Assembly: GCA_902806565.1 (NCBI GenBank)
Contig: CADCXA010000010.1
Span: 186,001 to 250,000, forward strand
Direction: 5' to 3'
DNA length: 64,000 bases
DNA from: Hypoxylon rubiginosum
Lineage: Eukaryota > Ascomycota > Sordariomycetes > Xylariales > Hypoxylaceae
The notes beneath the pieces are model-generated. The model was not told the DNA's origin. It ran no database searches and worked only from the letters and a program-made list of their open reading frames with translations. Positions 22,226 to 33,974 of this stretch are shown here, one piece after another (within the stretch, counting starts at the first letter, position 1; each line of letters opens with the position of its first letter). The position numbers and the translations under genes were made by a program.

Positions 22226-23077
22226 CTAGTCCCCCAACCGTCTCGTAACTTCGCATGAGATGATGTAAACCCAAATAGCTGTTAAGAGTGAGATACAGAG
22301 AATAAGGAGAATAATCACAAATTCTTCTTTGCGATATTTTGCCGCTCGACCTTCGTCTACCCCACTAGTCGCCCCTTCCGCCACGTCGGCATCGTTTTCT
22401 ACGATTTTGCCGTCTTCATGTGGCGCATCAATATGCATTCCATCCTCATAACCTTGTGTCCATCCTTCGACGTCGAATTGACTAGACTCTTGGACGGAAA
22501 ACGTGATAAGCGGACTATCTTGAACATCCTGATCGATGTGGGTATAGTCTTCTTCCCTAGCATTGTCGTCGTTGCCTTTGCTTTCGAAGCCCACATACCA
22601 TTCCCAGCTGACAGGATGAGTGGCAATGTCTTGGTCCGTACGCCAAGTCTTCGTTGTTAGGACACCTCCGCGATGAAAAATGTGAAATACAATAGCGCGT
22701 CGTCGACTAGGACCTTCGTACTGTCCGTTATCTTCGGAAGTGCCGCTGATTGGTTCTGAGTTGACTTCTCTGCTGGCGACCTCAACCCGAATTCTCTTCG
22801 CGTCGACCGGCCTGAAATCCGGATGTAAGGTTAGGAATATAACCTGCTCCTTTTCCTCTTTTCGTTCCTCACATGACGGTCCAACTCTCACGCGAAGCTT
22901 TGCGGTATATTGGGTTCTTTCTTTTTCGCAGGCATTGCTATCTGAGGCACATGTGTTGGAGACTGCAGTACCGTCCAGGATTTTCCGGCGTTTTGTTATA
23001 TGCTGTGTAATGCTTCTCTGTGTTTCGTCCTCTGATGTATCGCTGTCCAGAGGATGCTTCTTGTTGTTGGACTCCAT
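22226..23077 (-). CDS. Unrecognised protein with C-terminal membrane anchor
   Basis: A single exon of 283 residues, not recognised. The N-terminus is polar and acidic with a basic KRRK patch near residue 30 that could be a nuclear signal. A central region (about residues 70-160: VIFLTLHPDFRPVDAKRIRVEV, RAIVFHIFHRGG) alternates hydrophobic and polar residues like a beta-rich domain. An acidic linker leads to one membrane segment at about residues 251-272, with only about 11 residues after it. This is tail-anchored topology, placing the bulk of the protein in the cytosol or nucleoplasm. It is transcribed away from the 23857 gene with 779 bp between starts. No lesions were found. Confidence 0.6.
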   Translation of the reverse strand: MESNNKKHPLDSDTSEDETQRSITQHITKRRKILDGTAVSNTCASDSNACEKERTQYTAKLRVRVGPSCEERKEEKEQVIFLTLHPDFRPVDAKRIRVEVASREVNSEPISGTSEDNGQYEGPSRRRAIVFHIFHRGGVLTTKTWRTDQDIATHPVSWEWYVGFESKGNDDNAREEDYTHIDQDVQDSPLITFSVQESSQFDVEGWTQGYEDGMHIDAPHEDGKIVENDADVAEGATSGVDEGRAAKYRKEEFVIILLILCISLLTAIWVYIISCEVTRRLGD

Positions 23078-23856
23078 GCTTCTGTGTGTGGGAATATAGG
23101 TATTTAAGTAGGTATGCTTGGTATATCCGGCAATGCCGGCCCTAGATCCTGACCAGTCTCATTTCAATGGTCAATCGACTGTTCTATGAGGTGAACTTAG
23201 GATTTGTGTTTGTATCTGTTTTAGATCAAGGTAATTGCTAATAGTTTTGGTTGGATAGTAATAACGATTGTAACCTTTCCCTACACTGTTGAACTTAAGT
23301 TGGAACTAGAATAGGATTTTGCTGTTTGTACCTATAGAATAGGTAGTTTCAGCTGGGTTCAAAGGTGATAATTGTAGACATAGATAGAATCATGCTTGTT
23401 TAGAGGTAGAGTGATGGGCGCAATAAAGAAGGTAAATGCCTGTTTTGTCTGTTTATGGTAGTGGTGGTATCTTTCTCTTCACCTTCTTTCTTTAATTCAT
23501 TGTTCCGAATTGTGCTTTTTAGCAATCTCATTAGATCGTGATTGAGGCAAAGCGATCTCTAGTCAGTTTCTCTGGCGCGCACGGTTTTGACTCAGCTTTC
23601 AGGAACTAAGGATGCAGCTCAAGATGCATCGTTGTATCTACCTATATACCTCCTACCTATGGGTAACCAATAAATTATAACTAGCCAGCCAGGTATCTAT
23701 TAGGTACTGTTACCTAATTCAATCATCGGTCTCGTAGCGCCAACATCCATAATTTAGATCTAACTCTCAAGCCACCTCGACAAGTAAGCCTATGATCTAT
23801 CTACCTAGGTAATCACAGCCGAAAGTCGACAGCAGAATCCTCCGGTTCAAAACTCA
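23078..23856. promoter_or_regulatory. Divergent intergenic region between two membrane-protein genes
   Basis: The 779-bp region separates two outward-facing orphan genes and should hold both promoters. AGGTA-type low-complexity motifs are present near 23640-23710 and 23800. No other element was recognised. Confidence 0.35.
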
Positions 23857-25455
23857 ATGGCTCGAAACCCGTCTTCCTCTTCGTTGCTCCGTGTTCACTT
23901 GCCTGGAAACAGAGGCCGGCAAGACATTCTATTCGCTTATTGCGGTGATGAACATAATCACAGCGAGTTCAAGCCATCGGCTCGACCTATATCACTAAGT
24001 ATAGGACCAGACGGACGTACATGGCGTAGCGTTGAATTACCTCCGAATACCGGAAGCAACTTGATTGCGGAATCTGGAGCAGTGGTGCTGCCCCACCGAA
24101 ATGCGAGCGACGAGTGTATCTCCATGCCCTTCATGCCCTATCCTACAATGCCATTGCCAGTGCCAGTACCGACAGTGACAGCATGGTATGATGGCTGGTG
24201 GGGTGTGACTAGGGGAGGAATAATTGGTCGAATTCAAGAAGGGACCTTTCCCGAGTGGCGGAGGCATCTTATTGACTTGCTTAGTCGTGCCCTCAAAGTT
24301 TACTTCATCTTAAGCTTTGTCGTGGCAACCACATGGCTTTTAATCATGCTTACTGGCCCGCAACTATTACAGCGGTGGCATTCAAACACCCCTCAGCATT
24401 CACACTTCTCAGCCCAAGTCGTCGTCCTGCCTGTGACACAAACGCTACGATGTCTCATCTCTCGACACCACTGGCAGCTACGTGTTAGTCATGATACGTT
24501 GCTGGAGGAGCTCATACCGGTCGTAGACGAATCTATCGTCCAATTGAAAAATGAAGAGGACGTGGACAACGTCCTTACAAGTCTCTCAAACATACGAAAT
24601 CAACTGTGGGATCTGCAATTGTGGTACGAATATTGGACATCGGAGCTCTTTGATGAGTTGATGATTACCGTTCTTGAATTGAGCCAAGAACCTGACTTCC
24701 TGGTGTGGAGTCGTCTCAAACCGCACATCCGATTTAACGAAACAGACGCAATGCTCCATATCTTCAAGTCCGTCTACATACCTCGCAATAATCGTATATA
24801 TGGGTATCTGAATGACAAGCATTTCCTAGGCTATGGTCCGAACGGTGAATTCTGGTACGGACTAAAAGACCACTATGCCCAGGTCCGCAGACGGCTCACA
24901 GGAGTGCGCGATACGGTCATTTCCAAGGATGTCATCGCGATGCTATATGGAAATACCTCCTCTACCTCCAAGCACCAAGAAGAAGTGTTGAGCACGCTGT
25001 CACACACTATGCGACGTAGCCGTGACTTTGTCGACATTGGGATTGAGGCCACAAGTACCATGATTAAGGGCGTGAATGACCTACGGTTACGCACAGACCT
25101 GGCTCGGAAGCAGGAATGGGTACTTAGGGCGCAGGGCGTTGCAGTAGAGGAGCCACAGGACGATGATTGCGTAATGTTGGGGTTTGATCTACCACGCACA
25201 AAAGATCCGCGACACCCTTCGCCGTTACCACAACAACAGAGCAGACAGCAAGAGGAGGATCTGTCTAACTTGCCAGTCTCAAACTACTCGAATATGACTA
25301 GGTGGGGAAAAGAAAAAAGAAAAGCAGCGGCGAACATGGAATCACACTACACAAACACGCATACTAGCGTCATCGATCTCTGGTGTTCTATACCGTCAAC
25401 GAATGAAATCATGACCGATTTCCTTGCTATGGCTAAAGCGACGAAGGGGGAATAG
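23857..25455 (+). CDS. Unrecognised single-pass membrane protein
   Basis: A single exon of 532 residues, not recognised. There is no signal peptide. An N-terminal soluble part of about 110 residues is followed by a proline-rich PYPTMPLPVPVPT segment, and one strong membrane helix lies at about residues 148-170 (VYFILSFVVATTWLLIML). The rest (about 360 residues) is helical with few cysteines and includes a repeated-looking amphipathic region (RRLTGVRDTVISKDVIAML). The C-terminus has a Gln-rich linker and a basic KEKRKAA patch. It is divergent from the tail-anchored protein at 22226-23077, so a functional pair is possible. The frame is open throughout, between Copia remains on both sides. Confidence 0.65.
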   Translation: MARNPSSSSLLRVHLPGNRGRQDILFAYCGDEHNHSEFKPSARPISLSIGPDGRTWRSVELPPNTGSNLIAESGAVVLPHRNASDECISMPFMPYPTMPLPVPVPTVTAWYDGWWGVTRGGIIGRIQEGTFPEWRRHLIDLLSRALKVYFILSFVVATTWLLIMLTGPQLLQRWHSNTPQHSHFSAQVVVLPVTQTLRCLISRHHWQLRVSHDTLLEELIPVVDESIVQLKNEEDVDNVLTSLSNIRNQLWDLQLWYEYWTSELFDELMITVLELSQEPDFLVWSRLKPHIRFNETDAMLHIFKSVYIPRNNRIYGYLNDKHFLGYGPNGEFWYGLKDHYAQVRRRLTGVRDTVISKDVIAMLYGNTSSTSKHQEEVLSTLSHTMRRSRDFVDIGIEATSTMIKGVNDLRLRTDLARKQEWVLRAQGVAVEEPQDDDCVMLGFDLPRTKDPRHPSPLPQQQSRQQEEDLSNLPVSNYSNMTRWGKEKRKAAANMESHYTNTHTSVIDLWCSIPSTNEIMTDFLAMAKATKGE

Positions 25456-25669
25456 AAGAACAACTCGAGCGAATTTGTTGCTGGGAGCTCATGGGGCTAA
25501 GGGACTGGCAAATAGGACGGTACGATCCGTTTGGTTGCTATGGAACGTAGTGTCTTCGTCAAAGATGACGGCTCGACCTGCTTCTTGTGTAGACTAGATT
25601 CCTTGATCTTCACCCCCCGAGAGTGACCCGTGAGGTGATTAAGGGCTTCTGGTTCTGGATGGCCTAGTC

Positions 25670-27118
25670 TCAGGTGCCACCGCTTGCTGTTTGCAGTGTT
25701 GGGAGGTTGCTCTGTCCAGCTATGAATCTGACGCTTCTTGCGTGAAACGAGTGATTGGTGAGGTTCTCAAAGAAATCCTCTATCACGTACTGGTCCTGTC
25801 TATTAGTTATGGTGCAGAGGATAGAGTTATCCTTTCTTCGCAGGTAATTGTTCGTGCCTTTGTGACCCCACCAGTACCCCATTCTTCTTAGGAGCCTCAG
25901 TGAGATCACATTACATGCGAATCCTTTACAGTATGCTACATCTCGCAACCGTAGGACCCTTGGTCCCTCTGGGTTCGTCACGTGTACATCTACCTCTCCA
26001 TATCCCTGCACAGGAACAACTAAGTCTCCTACGTAGATAGCACCTCCCGTGTGGGCAGTTCGGTATGAGATAAATTGGCTAAGTCGGTTGAAGATGTGGA
26101 TAGTAGTACCTGAGTCTAGGATATGAGTATTAAGAGATAGGTCGTGACTCCGAATGCAGCATATAGGGTCAGGAATATTCCCTTTGTTCTCCCAATTACC
26201 CGAACTAGTCACTCTTCTCCCTGTGGAGGCGCCTTCCCTTTTTGGCCTTCTCGACTAGCTCTGCGAAGCTTCGTGTCGTCTTCCTTCATCTTGTTTTCAA
26301 TGATTCTCTTTGCTGTGAAGTGAGGAGTCCACTCCCCAGGAGCCTTGCTCTGAACAATATACCAGCAGTCTGTGATGTCGTAGTAGCCTGTAGCAGGCCG
26401 GGCACGGGATGTTTGTTTCTTTCGGGTGATCGGCAGTGGTATCGGCTCGCTTTCTCTTAATCGATTCAGCTCGTCGGTCAGTGTTGCTTCGGCCTCTCGA
26501 TCTACCACGGCTCCTACCACCTCTGCCTCGTCTCTGTCGATCAGAGGGCCCTGGGTTGGCATCTCCCTCTTGTGCGGGCTCGGTATATGAATCCTTCTTA
26601 TGTTCGGATTCGGTGTTGTCGAATTGAGCCACAAAGGCTACCTTCGCAGGACGTGGTTTGGCAGTAGTCGGTTGCAGCGTGGTATGTTCGCGTAGAGCAG
26701 CTGCTACTTCTAGGTAATTGAAGGTGCTGGTCCTGATCTTCTTAGTACTGCACAGCCTGTAGCTAGTAAACCAATTGTTCAGGATACTGCCAAGTGCTAT
26801 TTGTAAATCTCTCATTAGTACTCTGCTGTCAGTAATGTCTGTCAAACCCTTAGCCTTTGCATTCGCGACAGCTGATTCTCATTCTGTAATCCACGCTTCA
26901 AAGTTCCTAGGCGTTTTGGTCAAATGTTGTACCGCCTTCTCGTATCGATCGTGAGCCTGAGGCTTCAACTGGTCGCTGTATACTTTGCCGGTAACGGCCA
27001 GCTTCTTGTACCACTCATCTAAGGTGGTCGTGGGTTCGCAGCACGTGTCTGGTACTTCTTGTGATCGTGGATATAGAATCCCTAGTCTTCTTTGTCGAGG
27101 TCGGCCATCCTTGGTCAT
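25670..27118 (-). pseudogene. Copia gag-protease fragment, pol missing
   Basis: Minus-strand pieces 27118-26879, 26845-26297, 26634-26209 and 26212-25670 are in three frames and together cover gag and the protease. Seen are a Gag-like helical stretch (LDEWYKKLAVTGKVYSDQL), an RGRGGRSRGRSRGR basic tract, a zinc-knuckle start (CPAC) broken by a frameshift, and an aspartic protease core ILDSGTTIHIFN with its Asp intact. Integrase, reverse transcriptase and RNase H are absent. It differs clearly in sequence from the 50.5-kb Copia, so it is a second Copia family. Confidence 0.7.
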
Positions 27119-27290
27119 GGCTTTTGTTCGTGGCGGTATGGGAGCTGTTGTTTGAGGAATTTCGTGTTACTCGTTGAGCTTTCAGTTCTTCGGGCCATTC
27201 TGTAATATCCTCTGTAGGACAGATAGACCTTTGTCTAGGTCGATAGCTTTGGTGTAACTCCTGATTATTAAGCGGATTGAGACTCTTAAT

Positions 27291-27447
27291 TGTTAGATTA
27301 CGTGTGTATTCAATTGAGTATGTCTTCGGTCTATTGTTGATTCTTGTGTGTTGCCTCGATTCCCTTAGAATCGTGGGAAATTGGGGTAATTGTAGCCTGT
27401 GGCCCCGTGCACTACATCAAATTAAGTCATCCTGAATGTCCTCAACA
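27291..27447. repeat. Possible LTR of the 25.7-27.1-kb Copia fragment
   Basis: On minus, a 157-bp segment begins TGTTGAG and ends TCTAACA, directly 5' of the gag fragment, where the 5' LTR should be. There is no second LTR to compare, so the ends are tentative. Confidence 0.35.
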
Positions 27448-28263
27448 GCTTCACATGATTAGCCAGCCATTATTTCGGTACGCGAAACCTGGTCGCGTCC
27501 ACCTTTTTTTTCCCTCCTTTTTTTCTTCTCTAAGTGTAGGGGTGATATTTGCTCCTCATTTCCAAATCAGCCATTCCTGTGATCGGTCGTGGACTGCAAG
27601 CCACACGCATACTCTTTTCGTTACATTAGGGATACAGCATAGCAAATTCCACTTGACAGCCGGTGGACGGAAACTTAACTGACTCATCGCCATGCCATTC
27701 AAATGGAGAGCAACACTCCTTGCGCAGTATGGCTCCCGCTCAAGTTGTACACATTTCGCGGGCCAACCCACCCCGCCTCATAAATATGCTGTAAACCTGT
27801 TAGTGCACACACATATTTGCCAATTGGCAGAGGTACCAACCTCTTACTTTAGAAATGTAACTATCTCAATGTTAACGCCTCGCCACCAACTACCTAGATA
27901 TATTTCACATAACTCAATCATCTACGCTTTGTAAAATATATAACGGATATGAAAAGTTTTGCATAATTGAAAGCTTGCGAATGATATAAGTCTTTAATTA
28001 ATGTACGCGCTGGTTGCAAAGTTATTTAATTATTTATTAATTGTCCTGGCCTGATGCGATCGTGGACGGGCCCCGGAAATCTACACTCCATAGCTAGAAC
28101 ATATACAGTATCACCAAAACGTAAATCATAGGAAACTTAGTGGCTATTACTATGAAACTATATGGAAGAATCTCATAACGGCATTAAACTCATCACCGCC
28201 CATCGTATATAATTCAATCTACCAGCCTCAAACAAATCCTGTTGGAGTTAAGAGTATCGCTCA
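27448..28263. other. Intergenic interval without a supported gene
   Basis: There is a pyrimidine-rich stretch at about 27500-27535, then A/T-rich sequence. The short frames here have no recognisable motifs. Confidence 0.45.
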
Positions 28264-29934
28264 CTAATCTCCTAACACATCATACCTGTTACGACGAACA
28301 AACTTCTGGTTGGCCTTGGTCCGTGGCGCCAGCTTCATAGTTCTATTGTGGCCAAACATAAAATCAAAGTTGAAATCACTGTTTGTCGACGTACTACCTT
28401 CGCTGACCGGAAGGCTGACGATTGACGAAGCCATATCAACATTGCCACCGCCATCAAGATGGCTGGGATTATCGGCAGTTTTGATATATGGTGGAAGTGG
28501 GATATGAGTATCGTCAGTCTCGGGATGTTGTAGGGGTGATTGCTTTGGTCGTTTGACAAGTGGCTCCTCATCATACATAGCTAGTATCGGATTCCACGTC
28601 GTGCCTAGTACTAGGGAGGAGCTCAGCCATCATATCGTCAAAGATCTTGTCGTAGAGGTCGTCTGAAGTATCCGAATCGGAAGAGTCGTGGTTGGCAGAT
28701 TTGACAGAACCGATACCATCTGCGGCATGTGTGTCTTCGTCTTGGTTGCCGCCCCTTTTTCGTTTGTTGCTGCCTTGGTTCTTGGTCGATCGCGTCCCTG
28801 GCCGTGGATGGTACTCGGTTCGTACAATCGGCGTTTCCTTCGTCTCCCAGCCATGATTCGTAAGTTTCGTGATCAACAGCTTAAATTCTACCTTGTCTGC
28901 ACTCTCATCCTTGAGCAGTAGCATGATCTTGTCATTGAAGAGGCTCCACGTGAAACGTGCGAAAAGATACTCCGCAGGAACCCTTTTGATGGGGTAGCAT
29001 TCCAAGTTGTGATACTCCTGCAACACTACCAGGTCCCCACCCCTTGATCTTCCCGGTGGTTGTAAGACGTGGGTAAGTAAGGAGTAGGTATCAGAAACAA
29101 CGCCTGTCGCAAGATCTCTATCCTTTTTAGGAACAATTACCAAGTTGCTGTAATCGAACATGTGGTGAAAGTCTTTCCAAATCGGTATCAGGTTTTCAAT
29201 ATCGTTGAAAGGGTCATTATATTCGGAACTAGACGTCGAGTAATCGCGCATGTAGTTTATGTTGAACCATTCGGGGACTGTTTTGGGAACCACATGACCG
29301 AGCTCGATTCCGGACGGATGCCCTGTAATGCGACAGGCTTCCGCTGGGAAGTCTCGATCCGAGGGTGTTTCTTCCAGAAGCTCTTCGGAGGATGGTTCCG
29401 CATAACTTCCATCCTCTGATCCTGGTTCATCTTCTTCAGGTCTCGATTGTATATATGCCCACGGTTTGGGGATCTTCTCGGGAATCACCCATTGGTCGAA
29501 ATTAGGGAAGAAGGGGTAGCATGCTAATACGAACATATTGTTAGCACAGGTGTTCGTCAGATTCGCAGAATCGGTACCATACCTTTCTTTGGAACATGGA
29601 AGAAGTAATGGCCTGGGAGTATGATATCATCACTAGGTATTTACATCGGGTCCTATTTCATGGTCTTGGAGAGATAGGGATCGTCCTTAGTTTGGTTCTT
29701 ATGTTTCTTCGTATGATTCCGACCTTCACTGTCGTTCCAGATATTCCCAGCCACAATACAGCAAGCATAATACACGATCGTGTAATCGACGCCGCCGTTG
29801 TCGGAAGAATTGAAGCTGAGTAGTGGCTTCATGCCGGGATAGCCAGGGTGATAGATGTCAATATGCTTTAGCAGTCTCACATGCTCGCCCACTGGAGGAA
29901 GATTGGGCCTAGCAAACCGACGCTTTATTATCAT
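28264..29934 (-). pseudogene. HNH_2-family paralogue D, pseudogene
   Basis: Exon 1 (29934-29583) and exon 2 (from 29523) keep the family's phase-1 intron (59 bp, GTATGG...TTAG). The N-terminal domain has DIYHPGYPGMKPLLSFN and YYACCIVAGNIW but then two in-frame stops, TAG and TAA, before HYFFHVP. The HNH core is preserved: CRITG, GHVVPK, an EN motif and KDFHHMFD. After SYV a 4-bp tandem duplication (TATG, near 28566-28573) shifts the frame and ends translation at 28571. The lost tail continues in another frame down to 28264, with a final GSTSTNSDFNF block like the one in A. It is closest to paralogue A. The two stops could be C-to-T changes of Gln codons, as expected from RIP, but this is inference. 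Confidence 0.8.
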
Positions 29935-30602
29935 CTTGTCGTATACTAGCTGCGTGACCCGTCCTTCGGCCAAAAAAGGGGGGGGGGGGGGTTACTATCG
30001 CGAGCTTCCTTTACGCCACATATGAATCTGAGCTTCCGAAGGCTCTGATTGGCTAGCCACACCTCAGCGCACGTCCGATGAATTCTTCGTAGATTCAATT
30101 GATCTCTTCCACCTCTTAAAAAAGGTAATAATTACATAGTATAGCTTAATAGAGCTCGTTTTGCGTGACCTTTCATTCCCATATGCATTCTTTCCAGACC
30201 TCGAGCGATAGAACCGCAAAGGAAAAAATCGAAAAGTGCGGGGCGATTCTAAGTATCTGATTAGCGGTGAAATTGTGGCAGTACTAATGAAATAAAGAGG
30301 AGTTGATAAAGAGAAGTTGATACGTGCTTCTTCAGCAGTACGAGAAAGTTGGAATGATTGTTGTGACGTTGTAGTAGGTACCTGGTCCAAGATATTGCCC
30401 CACTTCCAAGGTTACGTCCACTGCAGGCGTTGCCTAAAAGATCTGGAACATATGTTATTCCGGCGGCTCTTTATTTCGAATATATGGAACATATAATGTA
30501 ATCAACTCGAGTTTTAATTGCCTACCCATCCAGCCATCTAACCTAATACAATCTAACAAACAAACAACTGTTATGCATGCAAGGCCTTATCCTACTGAGT
30601 AG
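29935..30602. other. Intergenic with a long G run
   Basis: A run of fourteen G follows six A near 29974-29993, just upstream of paralogue D. No gene is seen up to the MULE. Terminal repeats of the MULE could not be located here. Confidence 0.45.
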
Positions 30603-33162
30603 TTAGGTTGGTCTAACCTTTGTCGTGTGATACCGCTCAAGTCGGTTATAGGTCTCCTTATCATCATCTAAATCCATCGGATCCAGATCTGCCACCCAAT
30701 GCCCCGGTAATATCTCCTTTTCCCCTTGAGCGATATGCGCCTCCACGCTGCTCATCCTTTCCGTCGGCTGATCGGCATCGGAGTCCTCATCCGATGAAAT
30801 CACTATTGGTGAGGCTTCCTTTCGAGGCCTACCTCTGCCTCTCTTTGCCGGCTGGTCGTTCGTATCACCGGCGGGCGGTGCATGCACATGCTTGCGAGGT
30901 CGACCACAGCCGCGCTTAGTAGAGGGCTCTTCACCACCCACCTGGGCCCTCTTACTGGGTCTACCAGGGCCTTGTTTAGGTTGAGATTGCGACGCTTGAT
31001 TCGACTGGTTGGCGGAGTAAGCTTTGCGAGGTCTTCCAGGTCCCTTCTTCCCTGTCTGACTCGCTGCCACGGGTATAACATCGCCATTATCGTCAACAGA
31101 CTCCCATTGAGATGGATCGCGGCGCAGAGAGGGATCATGGGAGTTGGAATGTAGTCCACGGCGTCGGTGTGATCTCGCACCCTCTAGAGCTATGGCCTGG
31201 GGCAAGGTATTAGGCGTGTTTTTCGGCCGGCCACGAGGTTTCGCGACGTATGGGTCTAGGATATGAAGGAATCGATCGTCACCTTCCTACATAACTATTA
31301 GTACTGGCTTTTTATAATAGATATATGCTTACCATCATCCGAGCCTCAATAATAGGAGCGCTCAAATGCCACCAAGGGTCAATCTCTCCATGAGATATTC
31401 CTCGTACTTCGGGGGTTTCATCGGATATCTCGAGCCTCTTGAGAATCTTGTGGTAGCAAAATAAACCGTACTGGTCCCAGATAGTACAAGTACATGGCGG
31501 TGGTCTTTGTGGAATCGGATTGGCTTGCGTGGGTAAAAACCTACACGCCACATAATACTGCTTTAACATGAGATTAAAGGCACGTCTTGTGCAGGTTCGA
31601 GGTATATCTCCAGCCCAACGAATAGCCAGATGGTGTTGTCGAATCTTAACTGCTTCCATTTGTAAACCCTTATGGTAATCCGCGGATTACTTCTGTATCA
31701 TACGGTTCAATGCTTCCCAGAGCTTGAAGAGATCGGTTTTACCTCGTGTTTCAAGGTGCATCTTGATGCCATGGTTGTTTGATTCTGTGGGAGACGTAGT
31801 TCGTTGGCCGTATTTGCGGTATCGAGACGTATAGCATCCTGCCCATTGCTCCTTAATAGGTAGATACTCCGTTCGCAAGTAGGCGACTGCTTCTTGTTGG
31901 ATAATACCAAACATGGCCTGTAAGTGATACCATGCCTCATCGAACACCTGCTCCGATTCTGTGTATACCATAAAGGCCCATAAGGTTAAGATCCCTTTAC
32001 GATTGGGGATGATGTTGTCAGGTAGAGTCGTAAAGGTCTGGAGGGCCTGACTTTGGTTGGCATGGCTATTCAATTCGCGCAATTCATGAGAGTCCGACTC
32101 GTTCGCGGTGTTACCATTTCTGGCATTGACATGGTCATTCGGAGCACTCCCAGTATTCGCGGCACTCTCTTGTGTCGCATCACCATTGTCTTCTTCACTG
32201 TCGGAATCGTGCTGCCATTTATTTGCGATTTTATGACAGACATTCTTGTTTATATGAAAAATGCAAAGGGTTTGTTGCGAGTCCGGTAGTTGTTCTAAAG
32301 CAGCTTGTTTAAATTGCTTCTGGAAATCCGAAACGATGACTTCAGGTAAGGGGCAGCCCCATTCCTCTAATAGTTCAACAAACGTTGACACGATCCAGTC
32401 GTAGCTATCCTGGGTTTCATCAGGTAGGATAGCGAACCCAACGTTAAATGTTGTTCCCATGTTGGTAGTACCAGTGATGTTCATGAGGGGCATTTCATAT
32501 CGATTCGTTTTGTAGGTACAGTTGAATGACAGAACTGCATGGAAGTTTAAGAGAAGGTCTTGACACTCTGGGTAGGTCCAGAATACAAACTTTAGCCGGT
32601 CAGGATCGTCTTTCTCGTATTCGATCGCGTATGGTATACCCTGTTCGTCGACGGCCTTGGCGAAGGCTTGGGTCGATGTGAAGCCTTGAAGCTTTTGCAT
32701 GCGAAGCTTTGAGATATGATTGTGTACGTCTCGCGCTGTGACTAGAATATCTGGGAAAGTTGACTCCAAAGAGGTCACGATCGTAGATGTTCGAACGCCA
32801 TTGCTATTTAGGCCCTCTATATGTCGCTTATGGTCCTCGCTAAGTCGTCGATGGACGTGGTCGCTAGCAGCGTCCTCCATACCTTGATGCGTGTGTTGAT
32901 TGTCTGTCTTATGGAGACGGAATGTCCAGCCACCTTCGCGATCGGTACAGGCCATGCTTCCTCGCCATGTACATCCAATCTTCTTGCTGTAAATAGCTTT
33001 CTTATGGACCGTGGCCTGCGACGGCCTCAACTTGTCTCGAGTGCATTTGATGGTATAGTACCTAGGCTTCCCGTCGCTTGTTTTATTCCCAGCTTGCGAG
33101 CGGTAAACTCCATAGCCGTGATCCCGGGCGTGTTTCTGCAACGAGTCGAAAAGAGGCTCCAT
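30603..33162 (-). pseudogene. MULE transposase, Hop/FAR1 type, with one stop
   Basis: Exon 1 (33162-31333) and exon 2 (31286-30603) flank a 46-bp intron and total 838 codons, about the size I recall for Hop-type elements. In order: a FAR1/WRKY-GCM-like zinc region (IKCTRDK...IGCTWRG...H.H), the MULE DDE core (CTYKTNRYEMPL, VSDFQKQF with D279, later TSPTESNNHG), a SWIM zinc finger (CTCTIWDQYGLFCYHKI), and an exon 2 with at least five AT-hooks (GRPRK-type). Two defects are visible: a TAA at 31684-31686 between catalytic core and SWIM, and Asn214 where the first catalytic Asp is expected. No terminal inverted repeats were recognised. Confidence 0.8.
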
Positions 33163-33974
33163 TTCAGTTGAAGGAGGGCCTCCCTAAAGACCTCCTTCTG
33201 GTGGATTCTGAATGGGCATTGCGAAACTTTGAAGAAGCAACAGGAAAAACGGAAGGGTGGAGGACAGGTGAAGGGAATGAATTTATTTGGTGTTAAGCAA
33301 GAAGACAGTGAAATGCTTGAAAGTTGCTGCCTAGAAATGCTTTGGTGCCCCACGATACTGTTGTTTCTGTCTACAGGTACGCTGTCGGGTGCACCAGGGC
33401 AATTTCTCTTTGGAATTACATGAAGATTCGCTACAAAGGCATTCCAAAAAGCAAGCGCCAACTCTATTACCAACTATGATTATCACAAAGAGATCACTAT
33501 ATTAAGTCAATTAAATAAACTAATTATCAATAAAAACAAGGCCAAAGGTTGCCTAATTGCCTGGTGAGTCAAAGGGGGGTCATGTGACACCTTTCACCGA
33601 AACCTTTTACCTACAAGGGGTTAGAAACGGAGATATCATGGCAGCCATTGCATGCAGCAGGAAAGTAACTATTAAGGCCCGAGTAATTAAAGCGCAACAA
33701 GTAGATGTTCCTGCATATCGCTGTCACGAGACCGTCCAAGTGGTATGGGTAACTAAAACGTTGTTCCACGAGGAGCTATAAACCTAACAGCTACGAGCGT
33801 CTTCGTATATACAGGAATAACGAAAAAAGAAGCCCATCAGGCAAGGGAACTTCGCCTCCGATATCTCTGGTGGTATAAGCACCCGACATCGCTATCCCAG
33901 GGGTCACGATACCTCCCGGATAGTAAGGGCTAGGTTTGTGCAACAAGACCTAAGTCCTGACACTATCAATATTC
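33163..33974. other. Flank of the MULE; no supported gene
   Basis: About 400 bp upstream of the MULE start may be its leader or terminal repeat, but no matching inverted sequence was found on the other side. The remainder shows nothing recognisable. Confidence 0.4.

Noticed and set aside
30400..33560. Terminal inverted repeats of the MULE
   Set aside because: Only short GTTGCCTAA matches were seen, and in direct not inverted orientation.
33557..33781. 74-codon plus frame between MULE and protease gene
   Set aside because: No motif; likely transposon flank.
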